64,000 bases of DNA from Propionimicrobium lymphophilum DSM 4903 (GCF_000423485.1 NZ_KE384026.1:62001-126000), one strand, 5' to 3'. Positions 44,352 through 53,980 are shown, counted from the stretch's first letter. Notes: generated by a model not told the origin, from the sequence alone. A program made the numbers and translations.

Positions 44352-46226
44352 ATGAGCAGCGACGTTTCGCAAGCAGTCAAATACTTAGACAGCAAGGCAG
44401 CACCCAGCTATCCGGCGATGTTCCGCAGACGGGTTATCGAATGCCCAGACCGTATTGCCTACTATGTTCCGCCGAAAATTGACGGCGAGTCATGGCAGGA
44501 GATCACCTGGTTCCAAGCACAAAAACAAGTGGACAGGTTATCGGCTGGTCTGATCAGTCTTGGCATCCGCAAGGAGGAGCGGGTCGCCATCATCAGTTCC
44601 ACACGCATTGAATGGGTGTTCGCCGATTTAGCGATTGCCTGCGCGGGGGCAGCGACCACCACGGTTTACCCAAATACGCACAACGACGAGGAAGTCCACA
44701 TTTTGACTGACTCGACAACGAAGATTGCGATCGTCGAGAATTCCTCGCAGCTGGAAAAGATAACCAAGCACGAGAACCTCGTCGATCAGATCGAGCATAT
44801 TGTCTTGATAGACGACGACCGCCAAGACAAGTCCGAAGACTTCGTTCTGACCTGGCAGCAGCTTTTGGAAGCTGGCGACCAGCTGCTGAAGGAAGACCCA
44901 AGTTGCGTCGATCGCGCGATCGAGACGATCAAACCTTCGGATCTGTCCACGCTGATCTACACCTCGGGCACCACGGGCACCCCCAAGGGCGTGGAGCTGG
45001 TCAACAGGAACTGGACCCACGAAGGTGAAGCGCTGCAGCACATGGTTAGCCACCTGGTGACCCACGAGGACAATCTCTACCTTTGGCTGCCGCTATCCCA
45101 TGTTTTCGGCCGCGACCTGATCGCGTTGCACATTGCCGTCGGAATGCGCTGCTCGGTGGATGGGCGTGTAAACCACATCATGTCCGGAATGCAGCAGGTT
45201 CACCCCACGATCATGGTAGGCGTGCCGAGGATTTTTGAGAAGATTCGTTCCGCCGTCATCACGATTTATCCGGCTAAATCTCTCAAGGGGCATATCTCCC
45301 GGTGGGCTTTTGCTACCGGCAGGGACGCTTTGAAGATCAGGATGGCTGGCAAGAAGCTCTCCTTGTGGATGAGATTTAAGTATTCGCTGGCTGACAAGCT
45401 CGTCTTTTCGAAGCTTCGCGAGAAAATGGGCGGAAAGATGCGGTTCATGATTTCTGGTTCCGCGAAGCTTTCCCGACAGGTTCAGGAATGGTTCTACTGG
45501 GCTGGCTTACCCCTAATCGAAGGCTATGGGGCAACCGAAACTTCGGCTGTCGCGTTCTTGAATCTTCCAGATGAACCCGTACTGGGCAGTATAGGCAAGG
45601 CAGTTCCTGGTTTGGATGTGAAGTTTGGCGAGGAGAACGAGATTCTGCTGCGCGGCCCGATAATCGCTCGTGGCTACCACAATATGCCAGAGGAGACTGC
45701 GGAGGTCTTTAAAGATGGTTGGTACCACACCGGGGATATTGGTCGCATGGACGAGGATGGCAACATTTTCATCACCGATCGCAAGAAGGACCTGTTCAAG
45801 ACTTCGAATGGCAAATTCGCTGCCCCGCAGAAGATCGAGAACGCGATCATGGCCAACACTCCCTACGTCAACCAGGCGATCGCCATCGGCGAGGGAAGAA
45901 AGTTCTGCTCGGCAATCGTGACGCTTGATCGGCCTGCGCTCGAGCTCTGGGCGAAGAGGCGTGGGCACGAAAACCTGTCGTATGCGGAACTGACCCAGCT
46001 TCCCGAGATAAAGAAGTCGATAGACCGGTTTATTCGAAAGGCGAACTCTTATCTCGAGAACTGGGAGCAGGTTAAGCGCTACACGATCCTGGATCACGAG
46101 CTGACCCAAGAAAATGGCGATCTGACACCTAGCCTGAAGGTGCGTCGAAACAAGGTTTACGAAAAGTACGCCGACCAGATCGACGCCATGTACGAAGAAG
46201 CCTCCAGATCGGACCTGACGGTTTAA
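44352..46226 (+). CDS. Long-chain acyl-CoA ligase (AMP-binding, FadD15-like)
   Basis: A 624-residue adenylate-forming enzyme. The P-loop-like core YTSGTTGTPKG lies at residues 203-213. EGYGATETSA is the A5 motif, GWYHTGDIGRMDEDGNIFIT the A7 block, and DRKKDLFKTSNGKFAAPQK the A8-A10 region. It probably activates long-chain fatty acids. GGAAAGA precedes the ATG. It is 10 bp upstream of the thioesterase-like gene, so both act on acyl thioesters. Confidence 0.92.
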   Translation: MSSDVSQAVKYLDSKAAPSYPAMFRRRVIECPDRIAYYVPPKIDGESWQEITWFQAQKQVDRLSAGLISLGIRKEERVAIISSTRIEWVFADLAIACAGAATTTVYPNTHNDEEVHILTDSTTKIAIVENSSQLEKITKHENLVDQIEHIVLIDDDRQDKSEDFVLTWQQLLEAGDQLLKEDPSCVDRAIETIKPSDLSTLIYTSGTTGTPKGVELVNRNWTHEGEALQHMVSHLVTHEDNLYLWLPLSHVFGRDLIALHIAVGMRCSVDGRVNHIMSGMQQVHPTIMVGVPRIFEKIRSAVITIYPAKSLKGHISRWAFATGRDALKIRMAGKKLSLWMRFKYSLADKLVFSKLREKMGGKMRFMISGSAKLSRQVQEWFYWAGLPLIEGYGATETSAVAFLNLPDEPVLGSIGKAVPGLDVKFGEENEILLRGPIIARGYHNMPEETAEVFKDGWYHTGDIGRMDEDGNIFITDRKKDLFKTSNGKFAAPQKIENAIMANTPYVNQAIAIGEGRKFCSAIVTLDRPALELWAKRRGHENLSYAELTQLPEIKKSIDRFIRKANSYLENWEQVKRYTILDHELTQENGDLTPSLKVRRNKVYEKYADQIDAMYEEASRSDLTV

Positions 46227-46236
46227 GGCGCATTCT

Positions 46237-47118
46237 ATGGGAAAGGACAATTGGTTTACCGCGAAAATCCAGCTTCGCTACACCGATATTGACGCGCAAG
46301 GGCACGTGAATAACGTCTCTGTCGTCGAGCTCATGCAGCAAGCGAGGACTCAGATTTTGGAATCAGGGTCTGATCAGCAGAGCCTCTTGGGATCCGGTGT
46401 TGTGGTCACTTCGCATGAGATCACCTACCATGCGCCAATTTTCTATTCGCCAAATTATTTAGACGTCGAGGTTGGTGTTTCAAAGGTCGGTGGAGCTAAG
46501 TTCGAGATGGCGTATCGGATAACCCAAAACGGGCGACTGTGCGTCAGTGCGACAACTTCGCTTTGCCCCTTCGACTTCGACGCGCAGTATCCGCGCAGGC
46601 TCAATGATTCCGAAAGAGCTTTCTTCAACCAATGGCGGGTTGAGCGCGAGCCAGCTGAAGCTCTCCCGATCCCCAACCTTAATGGGGGAGGGCACAAGAC
46701 AGCTGCGCAACCGCGTTGGTCCGATATTGACGGTTACGGCCACGTGAACAACGTGGTGCAACTGAACTATCTGATGCTCGGAAGAATCGACACCACAGTA
46801 AGCGCTGATCCCTCGACCGCTCGGGCAGGAATCAACGTCGAGGGCCAAGAAGGAGGCCTGAGCTGGGTGATTGTTCGCCAGGATGTCCAATACATCCATC
46901 AGGTTGCTTATAGACCTGAGCCTTACGAGGTACGCACCGCCGTGACGAAAGTGGGAAACAAGTCCCTGACCTTGGCGGCAGAGCTTTGCAGCCCAGAGGA
47001 TGTAAACCCATTGACCAGGGGACAAGTGGTTCTGGTGTCGGTGGACCCTTCGACCGGCCGGTCCATCAGTCTTCCCGAAAGCACTAGAGAAGCCATGAGC
47101 GACTTGTTAATAAAATAA
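46237..47118 (+). CDS. Tandem hotdog-fold acyl thioesterase
   Basis: A 293-residue protein with two 4HBT-type hotdog domains. Domain 1 starts YTDIDAQGHVNN (Asp17 or Asp19 as candidate catalytic residue) and domain 2 starts WSDIDGYGHVNN. Each is followed by a helix and a strand pair as in YbgC or acyl-CoA thioesterases. Pairing with an acyl-CoA ligase suggests the two control fatty acyl-CoA levels. AAGGCG near the ATG is the binding site. A strong terminator follows. Confidence 0.88.
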   Translation: MGKDNWFTAKIQLRYTDIDAQGHVNNVSVVELMQQARTQILESGSDQQSLLGSGVVVTSHEITYHAPIFYSPNYLDVEVGVSKVGGAKFEMAYRITQNGRLCVSATTSLCPFDFDAQYPRRLNDSERAFFNQWRVEREPAEALPIPNLNGGGHKTAAQPRWSDIDGYGHVNNVVQLNYLMLGRIDTTVSADPSTARAGINVEGQEGGLSWVIVRQDVQYIHQVAYRPEPYEVRTAVTKVGNKSLTLAAELCSPEDVNPLTRGQVVLVSVDPSTGRSISLPESTREAMSDLLIK

Positions 47119-47135
47119 AAAATACTGGTAAAAAT

Positions 47136-47166
47136 GTTGGGCCGCATCTTGAAGATGCGGCCCAAC
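47136..47166. terminator. Bidirectional terminator between thioesterase and LPXTG gene
   Basis: GTTGGGCCGCATCTT and AAGATGCGGCCCAAC are perfect 15-base complements with one base between. T-rich runs lie on both outer sides (AAATTATTT on plus, ATTTTTACC on minus). Confidence 0.85.
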
Positions 47167-47188
47167 AAATTATTTAGCTAGTTAGCTA

Positions 47189-48099
47189 CTACTTGCGCTT
47201 GCGGTAAGCAGTAACCATGGCTGCGCCGCTAGCGGCGACGAGGCCGAGGGTTGCCAGGCCGATGCCAGCCGCACCGGTGGTCGGCAGGCCCTTCTTGTTG
47301 GTCTTCTTAGCGTCAGTTTTCTTGTCTGCTGCCTTCTGGTCTGCCTTCTTAGCTTCAGCCTTCTGCTCAGCAGCGTTCGCGGTGCTAGCGTTCTGCTGAT
47401 CAGTCTTCGGAGCAGCGGCAACGCACTCCTGAGCCTTCTGCAGCTGGTCCTTGCGGGCGCTAAGCTCAACCTGCAGCTCAGTTAGAGTTGCTTTGGCATT
47501 AGAAACGCGAAGTTCGGGATCTCTAGTATTAAGAACTGAAAGATTTTTCTCAGCAGCTTCCAAATTCTCTTTAGCTTTGGCTACATTTGCCTCGGCAGCA
47601 GCCTTAGCCATCTTTGCTTCTGCACGCTTTTCATCCTTTGCGTCACGGTTCTGTTTGGCAAGAGTTACTGCAGAAGCGTAAACTACCTCATTAGGATTCT
47701 TAGGATTTTCTTGTTTTACGGACTCGTACTTATCAATTTTCTTAGACAGTTCTTCAACTGCTTTGTTGTAAGCTTTTTCTGCCTGTTCTACAGCTTCGGC
47801 TTTTTCAGGGATAACCTTTTCTGCGTTATCCAGTGCAGTTTTGGCCTCCTGTACGGCTTGCTCTGCAGACGCAATCTTGCCAGCAATATCACCAGCAGCG
47901 CTGCGAAGAGCATCCTCAGCGTATTTTAGAGTGCCTTCCTGAATTTTTACGTAGCCGGCTTGTTCCTCAACTGCTTGCTGAAGAGCAGCTACATCACCAC
48001 AGCGGGGGGGGTGGTAGGTGCAGCGTATGCAGCAATACCGGAACCGGTAGCCAGAAGAATGCCGGTTGTGATGCCAGCGGCAAGGCTCTTTGCCTTCAT
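47189..48099 (-). CDS. LPXTG-anchored coiled-coil surface protein, phase-OFF by frameshift
   Basis: From ATG 48099 (AAAGGA upstream) the frame encodes a signal peptide, MKAKSLAAGITTGILLATGS and onwards to AYAAPTTPP, then stops after 36 codons. The tract C8 at 48004-48011 interrupts it. With one more C the frame reads RCGDVAALQQAVEEQAG and continues without a stop for a 303-residue protein. This has an Ala/Glu/Lys heptad-rich coiled coil (about 35-220), a low-complexity Lys/Ala/Thr-rich stalk (about 215-270), LPTTG at 272-276, a hydrophobic segment and YRKRK. Sortase would anchor it to the cell wall. It is either phase-variable and OFF here, or a sequencing error at a homopolymer. Confidence 0.85.
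48004..48011. repeat. G8 (coding strand C8) homopolymer in the LPXTG gene
   Basis: Eight consecutive G on the plus strand fall at codons 30-32 of the surface protein, just after the signal peptidase site. The 8-base length gives a frameshift; nine or six would restore the frame. Slipped-strand mispairing at such tracts is the usual mechanism of phase variation. Confidence 0.9.
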
Positions 48100-48204
48100 T
48101 TCATTTCCTTTCGTTTTGCTATTCAGATAAGTTGCAGGATTTGAATAGCCCCAATCTTGATTTCTAAATTTGAAAACTCTTGTTCAACAAGAAATCCAGC
48201 ACCT

Positions 48205-48235
48205 ACTGTAACTTATCGTTCTGCACTGCTGTCAA
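48205..48235 (-). promoter_or_regulatory. Promoter of the LPXTG surface gene
   Basis: TTGACA at 48230-48235 (perfect consensus) and TACAGT at 48205-48210 are 19 nt apart on the minus strand; an alternative TTACAG gives 18. The start codon is about 100 nt further on. The -35 box directly abuts the C9 tract. Confidence 0.55.
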
Positions 48236-48244
48236 GGGGGGGGG
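48236..48244. repeat. G9 (C9 on minus strand) tract upstream of the -35 box
   Basis: Nine consecutive G on the plus strand end immediately before the TTGACA of the surface gene promoter. Length changes here could alter the spacing to an activator site, as for the Bordetella fim promoters. Confidence 0.85.
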
Positions 48245-48331
48245 CGAAAACATGAATCCTGGCTTGAGAGTTAGGGTGAGAATGAGTGGAAAGAGTGCTT
48301 TCAAAAAATGTAATGATGATTTTTGTAGGCA

Positions 48332-48370
48332 TTTTGGGTTAGGCAAAATATTTTTTTACCTAACCCAAAA
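48332..48370. terminator. 12-bp inverted repeat downstream of gnd
   Basis: TTTTGGGTTAGG and CCTAACCCAAAA are perfect complements around a 15-nt AT-rich loop. A second near-palindrome CTTGAGATTTAATTTCAAG lies at 48376-48394. Both follow the gnd stop (48405) on the minus strand, so they probably end gnd transcription before the surface gene promoter. Confidence 0.5.
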
Positions 48371-48404
48371 GCCGGCTTGAGATTTAATTTCAAGCGTAAA
48401 TATA

Positions 48405-49868
48405 TTATTCGTCGCTGGTTTTTATTTCGCTGCGGTCTCCGCTCCAGTCCAGGTGGTAGTGGCCCGGGGCGTCCACACGTTCGTAAGTGTGTGAGCCGAA
48501 GAAGTCACGCAGGCCCTGAGTTACAGCCGCATTTACCCTGGGCGCGCGTGCCATGTCGTAGTAGGCCAGCGAGCTAGAGAACACGGGTGCTGCGACACCC
48601 GAACGGGCAGCGATAGCAACTACCTCACGCCAAGAGTTCTGGTACTCGTCCAGTTTTGGCGCGATTGAGGGAGCGCACATAAGCGAAACAAGATCGGGAT
48701 CAGCGCTGTATTCCTGCGAGATGTTTTTGAGCAGCTTCGCGCGGATGATGCAGCCGTCGCGCCAGATCTTCGCGCAATCAGCCACAGAGATATTCCAGCC
48801 GAATTCGATGCCGCCCGTACGAATCTCGTCGAAACCCTGGGAGTAGGCCACAACCTTCGATGCCCAGAGCGCCTGTCGCACCTGCTCAACGAAAGCATCT
48901 ACATCTTCGACCTGTACCTTGCGATCAGGGCCCTTCAACGACGCCTGAGCAACCTTGCGGAGATCGTCGTGGCTGCTAGTGGCGCGAGCGAAAACAGACT
49001 CTGCAATTCCGTTGACCGGAACGCCTAGTTCGAGAGCGGTGACGACAGTCCAAGTTCCGGTGCCCTTCATGCCAGCCCGGTCCTTGATTACATCAACCAG
49101 CGGCTTGCCTGTCTGTGGGTCCTTCTGGTGAAGAACTTCGGCGGTGATCTCCACTAGATAGCTGCTCAGCTCACCTTCGTTCCATTCGGCGAAGATATCA
49201 GCGATCTTATCGGTGCTAAGGCCAGCGCCCTTAAGCAGCTCGTATGCCTCACCGATGACCTGCATGTCGGAATATTCGATTCCGTTGTGAATCATCTTGA
49301 CGAAGTGGCCGGCACCGTTCGGGCCGATCCATGTGCAGCAAGGCTCGTCACCGACGTGTGCGGAAATATCTTCGAGCATCGGGCCCAAGGTCTTGTAGCT
49401 TTCGGGTGTGCCGCCAGGCATTATCGACGGACCAGTAAGAGCTCCGTATTCGCCGCCAGAAATGCCGGTGCCGACGAAGTGGAAGCCCTTTTCAGAAACT
49501 TCCTTCTCCCGACGAATGGTGTCACGGAAGTGGGAGTTTCCACCGTCCATGATGATGTCGCCCTCATCAAGGTATTGCATCAGTTGTTCGATGGTGGCGT
49601 CTGTAGCCTTGCCAGCTTTGACCATAAGAATGATTGAACGCGGACGCTCGATTGAGTTAACAAACTCTTGGACAGTTTCTGCTGGAATGAAATTGCCCTC
49701 GTGACCGTGCTCGGCGAAGACCTTTCGCGTCTTTTCGGGGGACCGGTTAAACAGCGCCACCGTGTAGCCCTTGTGTGCAAGGTTACGAGCCAGGTTGGAA
49801 CCCATGACGGCCATTCCGACGACGCCGATATTGGCCTTTCCCCGCCCCTGTGCTGCTTGCATCGACAT
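48405..49868 (-). CDS. gnd: 6-phosphogluconate dehydrogenase, decarboxylating
   Basis: A 487-residue NAD(P) enzyme of the pentose phosphate pathway giving ribulose 5-phosphate. GVVGMAVMGSNLARN is the cofactor motif, DIIMDGGNSHF follows, and GPNGAGHFVKMIHNGIEYSD carries catalytic residues. GTGTWTVVTALELG is the late signature. I start at ATG 49868, preceded by AAGGAG; the frame from 49919 adds 17 residues without a site. It is divergent from lacI. Confidence 0.95.
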   Translation of the reverse strand: MSMQAAQGRGKANIGVVGMAVMGSNLARNLAHKGYTVALFNRSPEKTRKVFAEHGHEGNFIPAETVQEFVNSIERPRSIILMVKAGKATDATIEQLMQYLDEGDIIMDGGNSHFRDTIRREKEVSEKGFHFVGTGISGGEYGALTGPSIMPGGTPESYKTLGPMLEDISAHVGDEPCCTWIGPNGAGHFVKMIHNGIEYSDMQVIGEAYELLKGAGLSTDKIADIFAEWNEGELSSYLVEITAEVLHQKDPQTGKPLVDVIKDRAGMKGTGTWTVVTALELGVPVNGIAESVFARATSSHDDLRKVAQASLKGPDRKVQVEDVDAFVEQVRQALWASKVVAYSQGFDEIRTGGIEFGWNISVADCAKIWRDGCIIRAKLLKNISQEYSADPDLVSLMCAPSIAPKLDEYQNSWREVVAIAARSGVAAPVFSSSLAYYDMARAPRVNAAVTQGLRDFFGSHTYERVDAPGHYHLDWSGDRSEIKTSDE

Positions 49869-49986
49869 GTTTCTCCTTAAAAACTTCTGGCGCGGTCTGC
49901 TTCCGCTGCTTTGGCTCAACGCTATATCCAGAAATGTTTAGCCTGCGGATATTTGTCGTTTGTTTCCTAACTAAAGTAAATAAAAG

Positions 49987-50016
49987 GTTGCCATAGTGGC
50001 AACAAGACTTGATAAT
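49987..50016 (+). promoter_or_regulatory. lacI promoter with overlapping palindromic operator
   Basis: TTGCCA at 49988-49993 and GATAAT at 50011-50016 are separated by exactly 17 nt. The perfect inverted repeat GTTGCCA-TAG-TGGCAAC at 49987-50003 covers the -35 box and fits a LacI-family operator. It would allow autoregulation of lacI-uxaC-uxuB. Confidence 0.6.
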
Positions 50017-50061
50017 CATGAGATGCTCGAACTGTTCATTATCTAGGGGTATGATGAGAAA

Positions 50062-51114
50062 ATGACGCAACGAAGGTCAGAGGATGACAAGCCGGCAACG
50101 ATATACGACGTTGCTGAAGCTGCGGGTGTGAGCCCTTCCACGGTGTCACGAGCCTTTTCTCGCCCCGGGCGTGTGAGCAGTAAGACGGCCGCAAAGATTC
50201 ACCAGGTAGCTGCAGAAATCGGTTATCGGACCGAGCAGGTTACCCGCACAGTTCCTAGTTCCAAAACCAAGCTTATCGGTGTTGCAGTGACAGACGTTAC
50301 GAACCCGTTTTTCTTCAGCATCATTCGTGGAGCCGAGCATGTAGCTAACAAACGCGGATACTCGATCCTTTTGGTGGACACGGAAGAGTCCTCAGACCTG
50401 GAACGTCAACTTCACGAGCGCACTTCTCCTGTCCTTGACGGTCTGATCATCGCTACCTCGAGGGTTTCCGACACTGCGCTTCGCAGCGTCGCAAAAGAAG
50501 TGCAGACTGTCGTTTTGAACCGAATGGTGGCTGGCCTACCGTGTGTCACCACGGATAATGCGCGGGGAATGCGCAGGGCTCTTGAGCACCTGGCAGAAAT
50601 GGGCCACCGCAGGGTTTGCTACGTGGCAGGGCCCTCCGCTTCCTGGGCCGACGGAGCGCGCTGGCGGGCGTTCCGCGAGGGTTGTTTTGAGCTGGAACTG
50701 ATTGATCACAAGATCGGTCCCGTAGCGCCTACAGTAAGGGGCGGCTACAGCGTCTTCAAGCGGGTCATGGAACAGCGCGTTAGCGCGGCTATCTGCTACA
50801 ACGACATGATCGGGATCGGCCTGAGCCGTGCCGCAAAGGATGCTGGGTTCGTTGTTCCTGGTGATCTGTCTGTCATTGGTTTCGATAATACTTTCGCCTC
50901 CGATCTTGTCACCCCTGGCCTGACCACGGTCGCGGCTCCGCTAGCGCAGCTAGGCGAGGGCGCAACCAAGATCGCTTTGGCTTTGATCAACAAGGAACCC
51001 GCCAGGCTGCCACCGAGCAACTCGGTCGTGCTCCCAATGAAGCTGATTGTTCGCGAGTCGACTGGCCCGATTCGGCGCACTCGAATCGATACCCGTAACG
51101 CAAGGCTCAGGTAG
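50062..51114 (+). CDS. LacI-family transcriptional regulator of glucuronate genes
   Basis: A 350-residue repressor. The HTH is ATIYDVAEAAGVSPSTVSRAF with the hinge VSSKTAAKIHQVAAEIGY. The periplasmic-binding-like domain follows (IGVAVTDVTNPFF, AAICYNDMIGIGLSRA, LSVIGFDNTFASD). It is 59 bp ahead of uxaC on the same strand. The likely inducer is a hexuronate or its metabolite, inferred from the neighbours. Confidence 0.9.
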   Translation: MTQRRSEDDKPATIYDVAEAAGVSPSTVSRAFSRPGRVSSKTAAKIHQVAAEIGYRTEQVTRTVPSSKTKLIGVAVTDVTNPFFFSIIRGAEHVANKRGYSILLVDTEESSDLERQLHERTSPVLDGLIIATSRVSDTALRSVAKEVQTVVLNRMVAGLPCVTTDNARGMRRALEHLAEMGHRRVCYVAGPSASWADGARWRAFREGCFELELIDHKIGPVAPTVRGGYSVFKRVMEQRVSAAICYNDMIGIGLSRAAKDAGFVVPGDLSVIGFDNTFASDLVTPGLTTVAAPLAQLGEGATKIALALINKEPARLPPSNSVVLPMKLIVRESTGPIRRTRIDTRNARLR

Positions 51115-51173
51115 GCCCAGCAATAACTGGCAACATGGCCCAGCTGAACTAAAAACCAATCAGAATTGGGTAC

Positions 51174-52589
51174 ATGCCAAAACTGACACTGAATGAAGAT
51201 CGCCTATTTCCGGCAGAGTCAACTCAACGAGAGATAGCCCGCCGGATCTATTCGACAACAAAAGACCTGCCCATCATTTCTCCACACGGGCATGTGCCGC
51301 CGAGTTGGTTCAGCGAGAATACTTCATTCGGAAATCCTGCCCAGCTTTTGCTGACCCCAGACCACTACATCAATCGAATCATGCACGCTAACGGCGTCGA
51401 ATTGTCGCAGCTGGGTGTCGGCCGCGATGAGATGTCTGAGGAAGATAATCGCAACGCCTGGCGGACATTCTGCGCACATTGGAGCGATTACAACGGCACA
51501 GCGATGCGTTACTGGATGGCGGACCAGTTGGTAGGCATTTTTGGTGTTACCGAGCGTCCTAGCCCCGAAACGGCGGACGTAATATACGACCAAATCCAGG
51601 GCTGGATAGACGACGAAGCGCATCGCCCACGCGAGCTGATGGACAAATTCAACATCGAATTCATTGCAACAACCGATGACCCTTGTGACGACCTGGCCGA
51701 TCACCAGGCGATCCACGCTAACCAGGAGTTCAGCTCCAAACATCGTGTCGTTCCAACCTTCCGTCCCGATAAATATCTTGAGCCTGGGCGAGCAGATTGG
51801 AATGAGCTGGTAAACAGTCTCGGAGAAGTTTCTGAGGTTAGCGTCGATACTCTTTCGGGATTCACTGAAGCGATGGAGAACCGCCGGGCGTATTTCAAAG
51901 AAAACGGCGCGATCAGCACGGATCACTCACACGCCGACCTGCAAACCAACGTCGTAGATAGGGCGACGGCGGAAAATCTGTATCAGTTGGCCCGAACCTC
52001 GTTAATTAGTCCTGCCCAGGCGACGGAACTAAGGCGTTTTCTGCTGGTAGACCAGATCCGGATGGCCAGTGAAGACGGCCTAACGATGACATTGCATCCG
52101 GCGGTGGTCAGGAACCACGACCCACAAGCATTCGATGAATACGGGGCTGACGTTGGCGGCGATATCCCTTACGCTCTCGAGGTGACTCGCTCTATGCAGC
52201 CAGCCCTCGCCAAGTTCGGTAACCACCCGAATCTAAAGTTGGTGCTGTTCACGCTGGATGAGGACGTGTTTAGCCGCGAAATTGCGCCTCTTGCTGGCTA
52301 CTACAGGTCGCTCTACATAGGCGTTCCCTGGTGGTTCATCGACGCTCCGGAGTCCATTCTCAGATACAAGCAGTCCGTTACGGAAATGGCCGGTTTCAGC
52401 CGCACGTCCGGCATGATCGACGACACCAGAGCATTCTGTTCCATTCCCGCTAGACACGACATGTCTCGTCGCCTTGATGCGGTTCACCTGGCGTCGCTTG
52501 TGGCTACTCATCGCCTCGATGAAGACGAAGCAATCGAGCAGGCAAGGCGCCTGGTCGTAGATCAACCAAAGAAGGTGTTCAATCTGTGA
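51174..52589 (+). CDS. uxaC: Glucuronate isomerase
   Basis: A 471-residue isomerase converting D-glucuronate to D-fructuronate (or galacturonate to tagaturonate). LPIISPHGHVPPSWF holds the early His motif. NIEFIATTDDPCDDLADH and VPTFRPDK are typical, and VPWWFIDAPESILRYK with CSIPARHDMSRR mark the C-terminal part. The length fits UxaC. It is followed by the reductase gene with a 4-bp overlap. Confidence 0.95.
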   Translation: MPKLTLNEDRLFPAESTQREIARRIYSTTKDLPIISPHGHVPPSWFSENTSFGNPAQLLLTPDHYINRIMHANGVELSQLGVGRDEMSEEDNRNAWRTFCAHWSDYNGTAMRYWMADQLVGIFGVTERPSPETADVIYDQIQGWIDDEAHRPRELMDKFNIEFIATTDDPCDDLADHQAIHANQEFSSKHRVVPTFRPDKYLEPGRADWNELVNSLGEVSEVSVDTLSGFTEAMENRRAYFKENGAISTDHSHADLQTNVVDRATAENLYQLARTSLISPAQATELRRFLLVDQIRMASEDGLTMTLHPAVVRNHDPQAFDEYGADVGGDIPYALEVTRSMQPALAKFGNHPNLKLVLFTLDEDVFSREIAPLAGYYRSLYIGVPWWFIDAPESILRYKQSVTEMAGFSRTSGMIDDTRAFCSIPARHDMSRRLDAVHLASLVATHRLDEDEAIEQARRLVVDQPKKVFNL

Positions 52590-53974
52590 GCAAGTTAAAC
52601 CGTAAAGACCACGGCCGCCCGGCGGCCCCGACCCGAATCATTCACCTAGGAATCGGTAACTTCACTCGCGCTCATCAGGCCTGGTATACCGAACACGCTG
52701 AGGACGCCGACGAGTGGGGCATAGCCGGGTTCGCTGGACGGACGACGCTTGAGCCGCGCGAATCTCCCAGAGACGACGCACTGGATGCTCAAGAAGGTCT
52801 TTACCAGTTGTGCATCCAGAACCCTGATGGGGACAAGGTTGAGGTGATGAGTTCGGTATCTCACACCTATCGTTCGCACGAGCACGAGGCGTGGACCAAG
52901 CTATTCGCTGATCCCAAGGTGGCGATCGTGACATCGACTATCACCGAAGCCGGTTACTGCCGTGACAACGAAGGTAACCTCGACCTCAACGACGAATTGG
53001 TAAAGAAGGACATCGAGCTATTGAAGAGTGGGGATCTGGAATCTCCGGTCTTCACCGGGCCAGGAAAGTTCATTCGAGGGCTGCTGGCTCGCCGCAACGC
53101 AGATGCTGGTCCTATCACTTTCGTTCCTTGCGACAACATTCCTGAAAACGGCGAAATGGCCGAGCGCATCATTCGTCAGGCTGCCGAGCAGGTAGACCAA
53201 TCGTTGCTCGAGTGGATCGATCAGAACGTGGGATTCGTCACCACCATGGTTGATAGGATCACGCCCCGAGCAACTGATGAAGATCGCGACCGTGTAGCCG
53301 AAGAAACTGGTATCCGAGACGAAGGCCTTGTGGTCACTGAACCGTTCGCAGAGTGGGTGCTGGCCGGAGAGTTTAAGGCAGGTCGTCCCAAGTGGGAAAC
53401 GATGGGCGCTAAGTTCGTCGATGACGTTGTTCCTCACGAAATGCGCAAGTTGTTCCTGCTAAACGGTTCGCACTCGCTAATGGCGTATGCGGCTTCTATT
53501 CTTGGCCACGAAACCGTTTACGACGCCATCTGCGACGAGCGTGTTCGAGGCTGGGTAGAGGAGTGGTGGGATAACGCCGCAACGCAGCTACCGCTTCCGC
53601 AGAAAGAGATTCAGGACTACCGCAACGCCCTCATCGAAAGGTACAAGAACCCTCGCATCAAGCATCTGCTAGCCCAGATTGCCAATGACGGCACGCAGAA
53701 GTTGCCTATCCGGATCGTCCCGACGATTCAGGGACTCATTAAGGACGGAACCGTGGCCACAGGTGCGACTCGTGCGGTTGCAGCATGGGTGCTGCACCTG
53801 CGCGGAATTGGTGCTCCGATCGGAGACGCCGGCGCCGATGAGTTGAAGCCCTTAGTGTCGGGAGAGCTCGATGAGGCGGTCGAGAATGTCTGCAAGTGGC
53901 TGAAGATCGACGACGAAAGGATTGTTGACGCAGTTCTCGAGCAGGCCGAAGAACTCGAATCTTTAAAGGCCTAG
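52586..53974 (+). CDS. uxuB: Fructuronate reductase (mannitol dehydrogenase family)
   Basis: A 462-residue NAD-dependent polyol/uronate dehydrogenase. IIHLGIGNFTRAHQAWYTE is the nucleotide motif, then VTSTITEAGYC, FVPCDNIPENGEM and KLFLLNGSHSLMAYAA, which holds the catalytic lysine block. The position behind uxaC supports fructuronate as substrate, giving mannonate. No uxuA (mannonate dehydratase) is in the window. Its GTG overlaps the uxaC stop. Confidence 0.88.
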   Translation: MSKLNRKDHGRPAAPTRIIHLGIGNFTRAHQAWYTEHAEDADEWGIAGFAGRTTLEPRESPRDDALDAQEGLYQLCIQNPDGDKVEVMSSVSHTYRSHEHEAWTKLFADPKVAIVTSTITEAGYCRDNEGNLDLNDELVKKDIELLKSGDLESPVFTGPGKFIRGLLARRNADAGPITFVPCDNIPENGEMAERIIRQAAEQVDQSLLEWIDQNVGFVTTMVDRITPRATDEDRDRVAEETGIRDEGLVVTEPFAEWVLAGEFKAGRPKWETMGAKFVDDVVPHEMRKLFLLNGSHSLMAYAASILGHETVYDAICDERVRGWVEEWWDNAATQLPLPQKEIQDYRNALIERYKNPRIKHLLAQIANDGTQKLPIRIVPTIQGLIKDGTVATGATRAVAAWVLHLRGIGAPIGDAGADELKPLVSGELDEAVENVCKWLKIDDERIVDAVLEQAEELESLKA

Positions 53975-53980
53975 AAAAGT

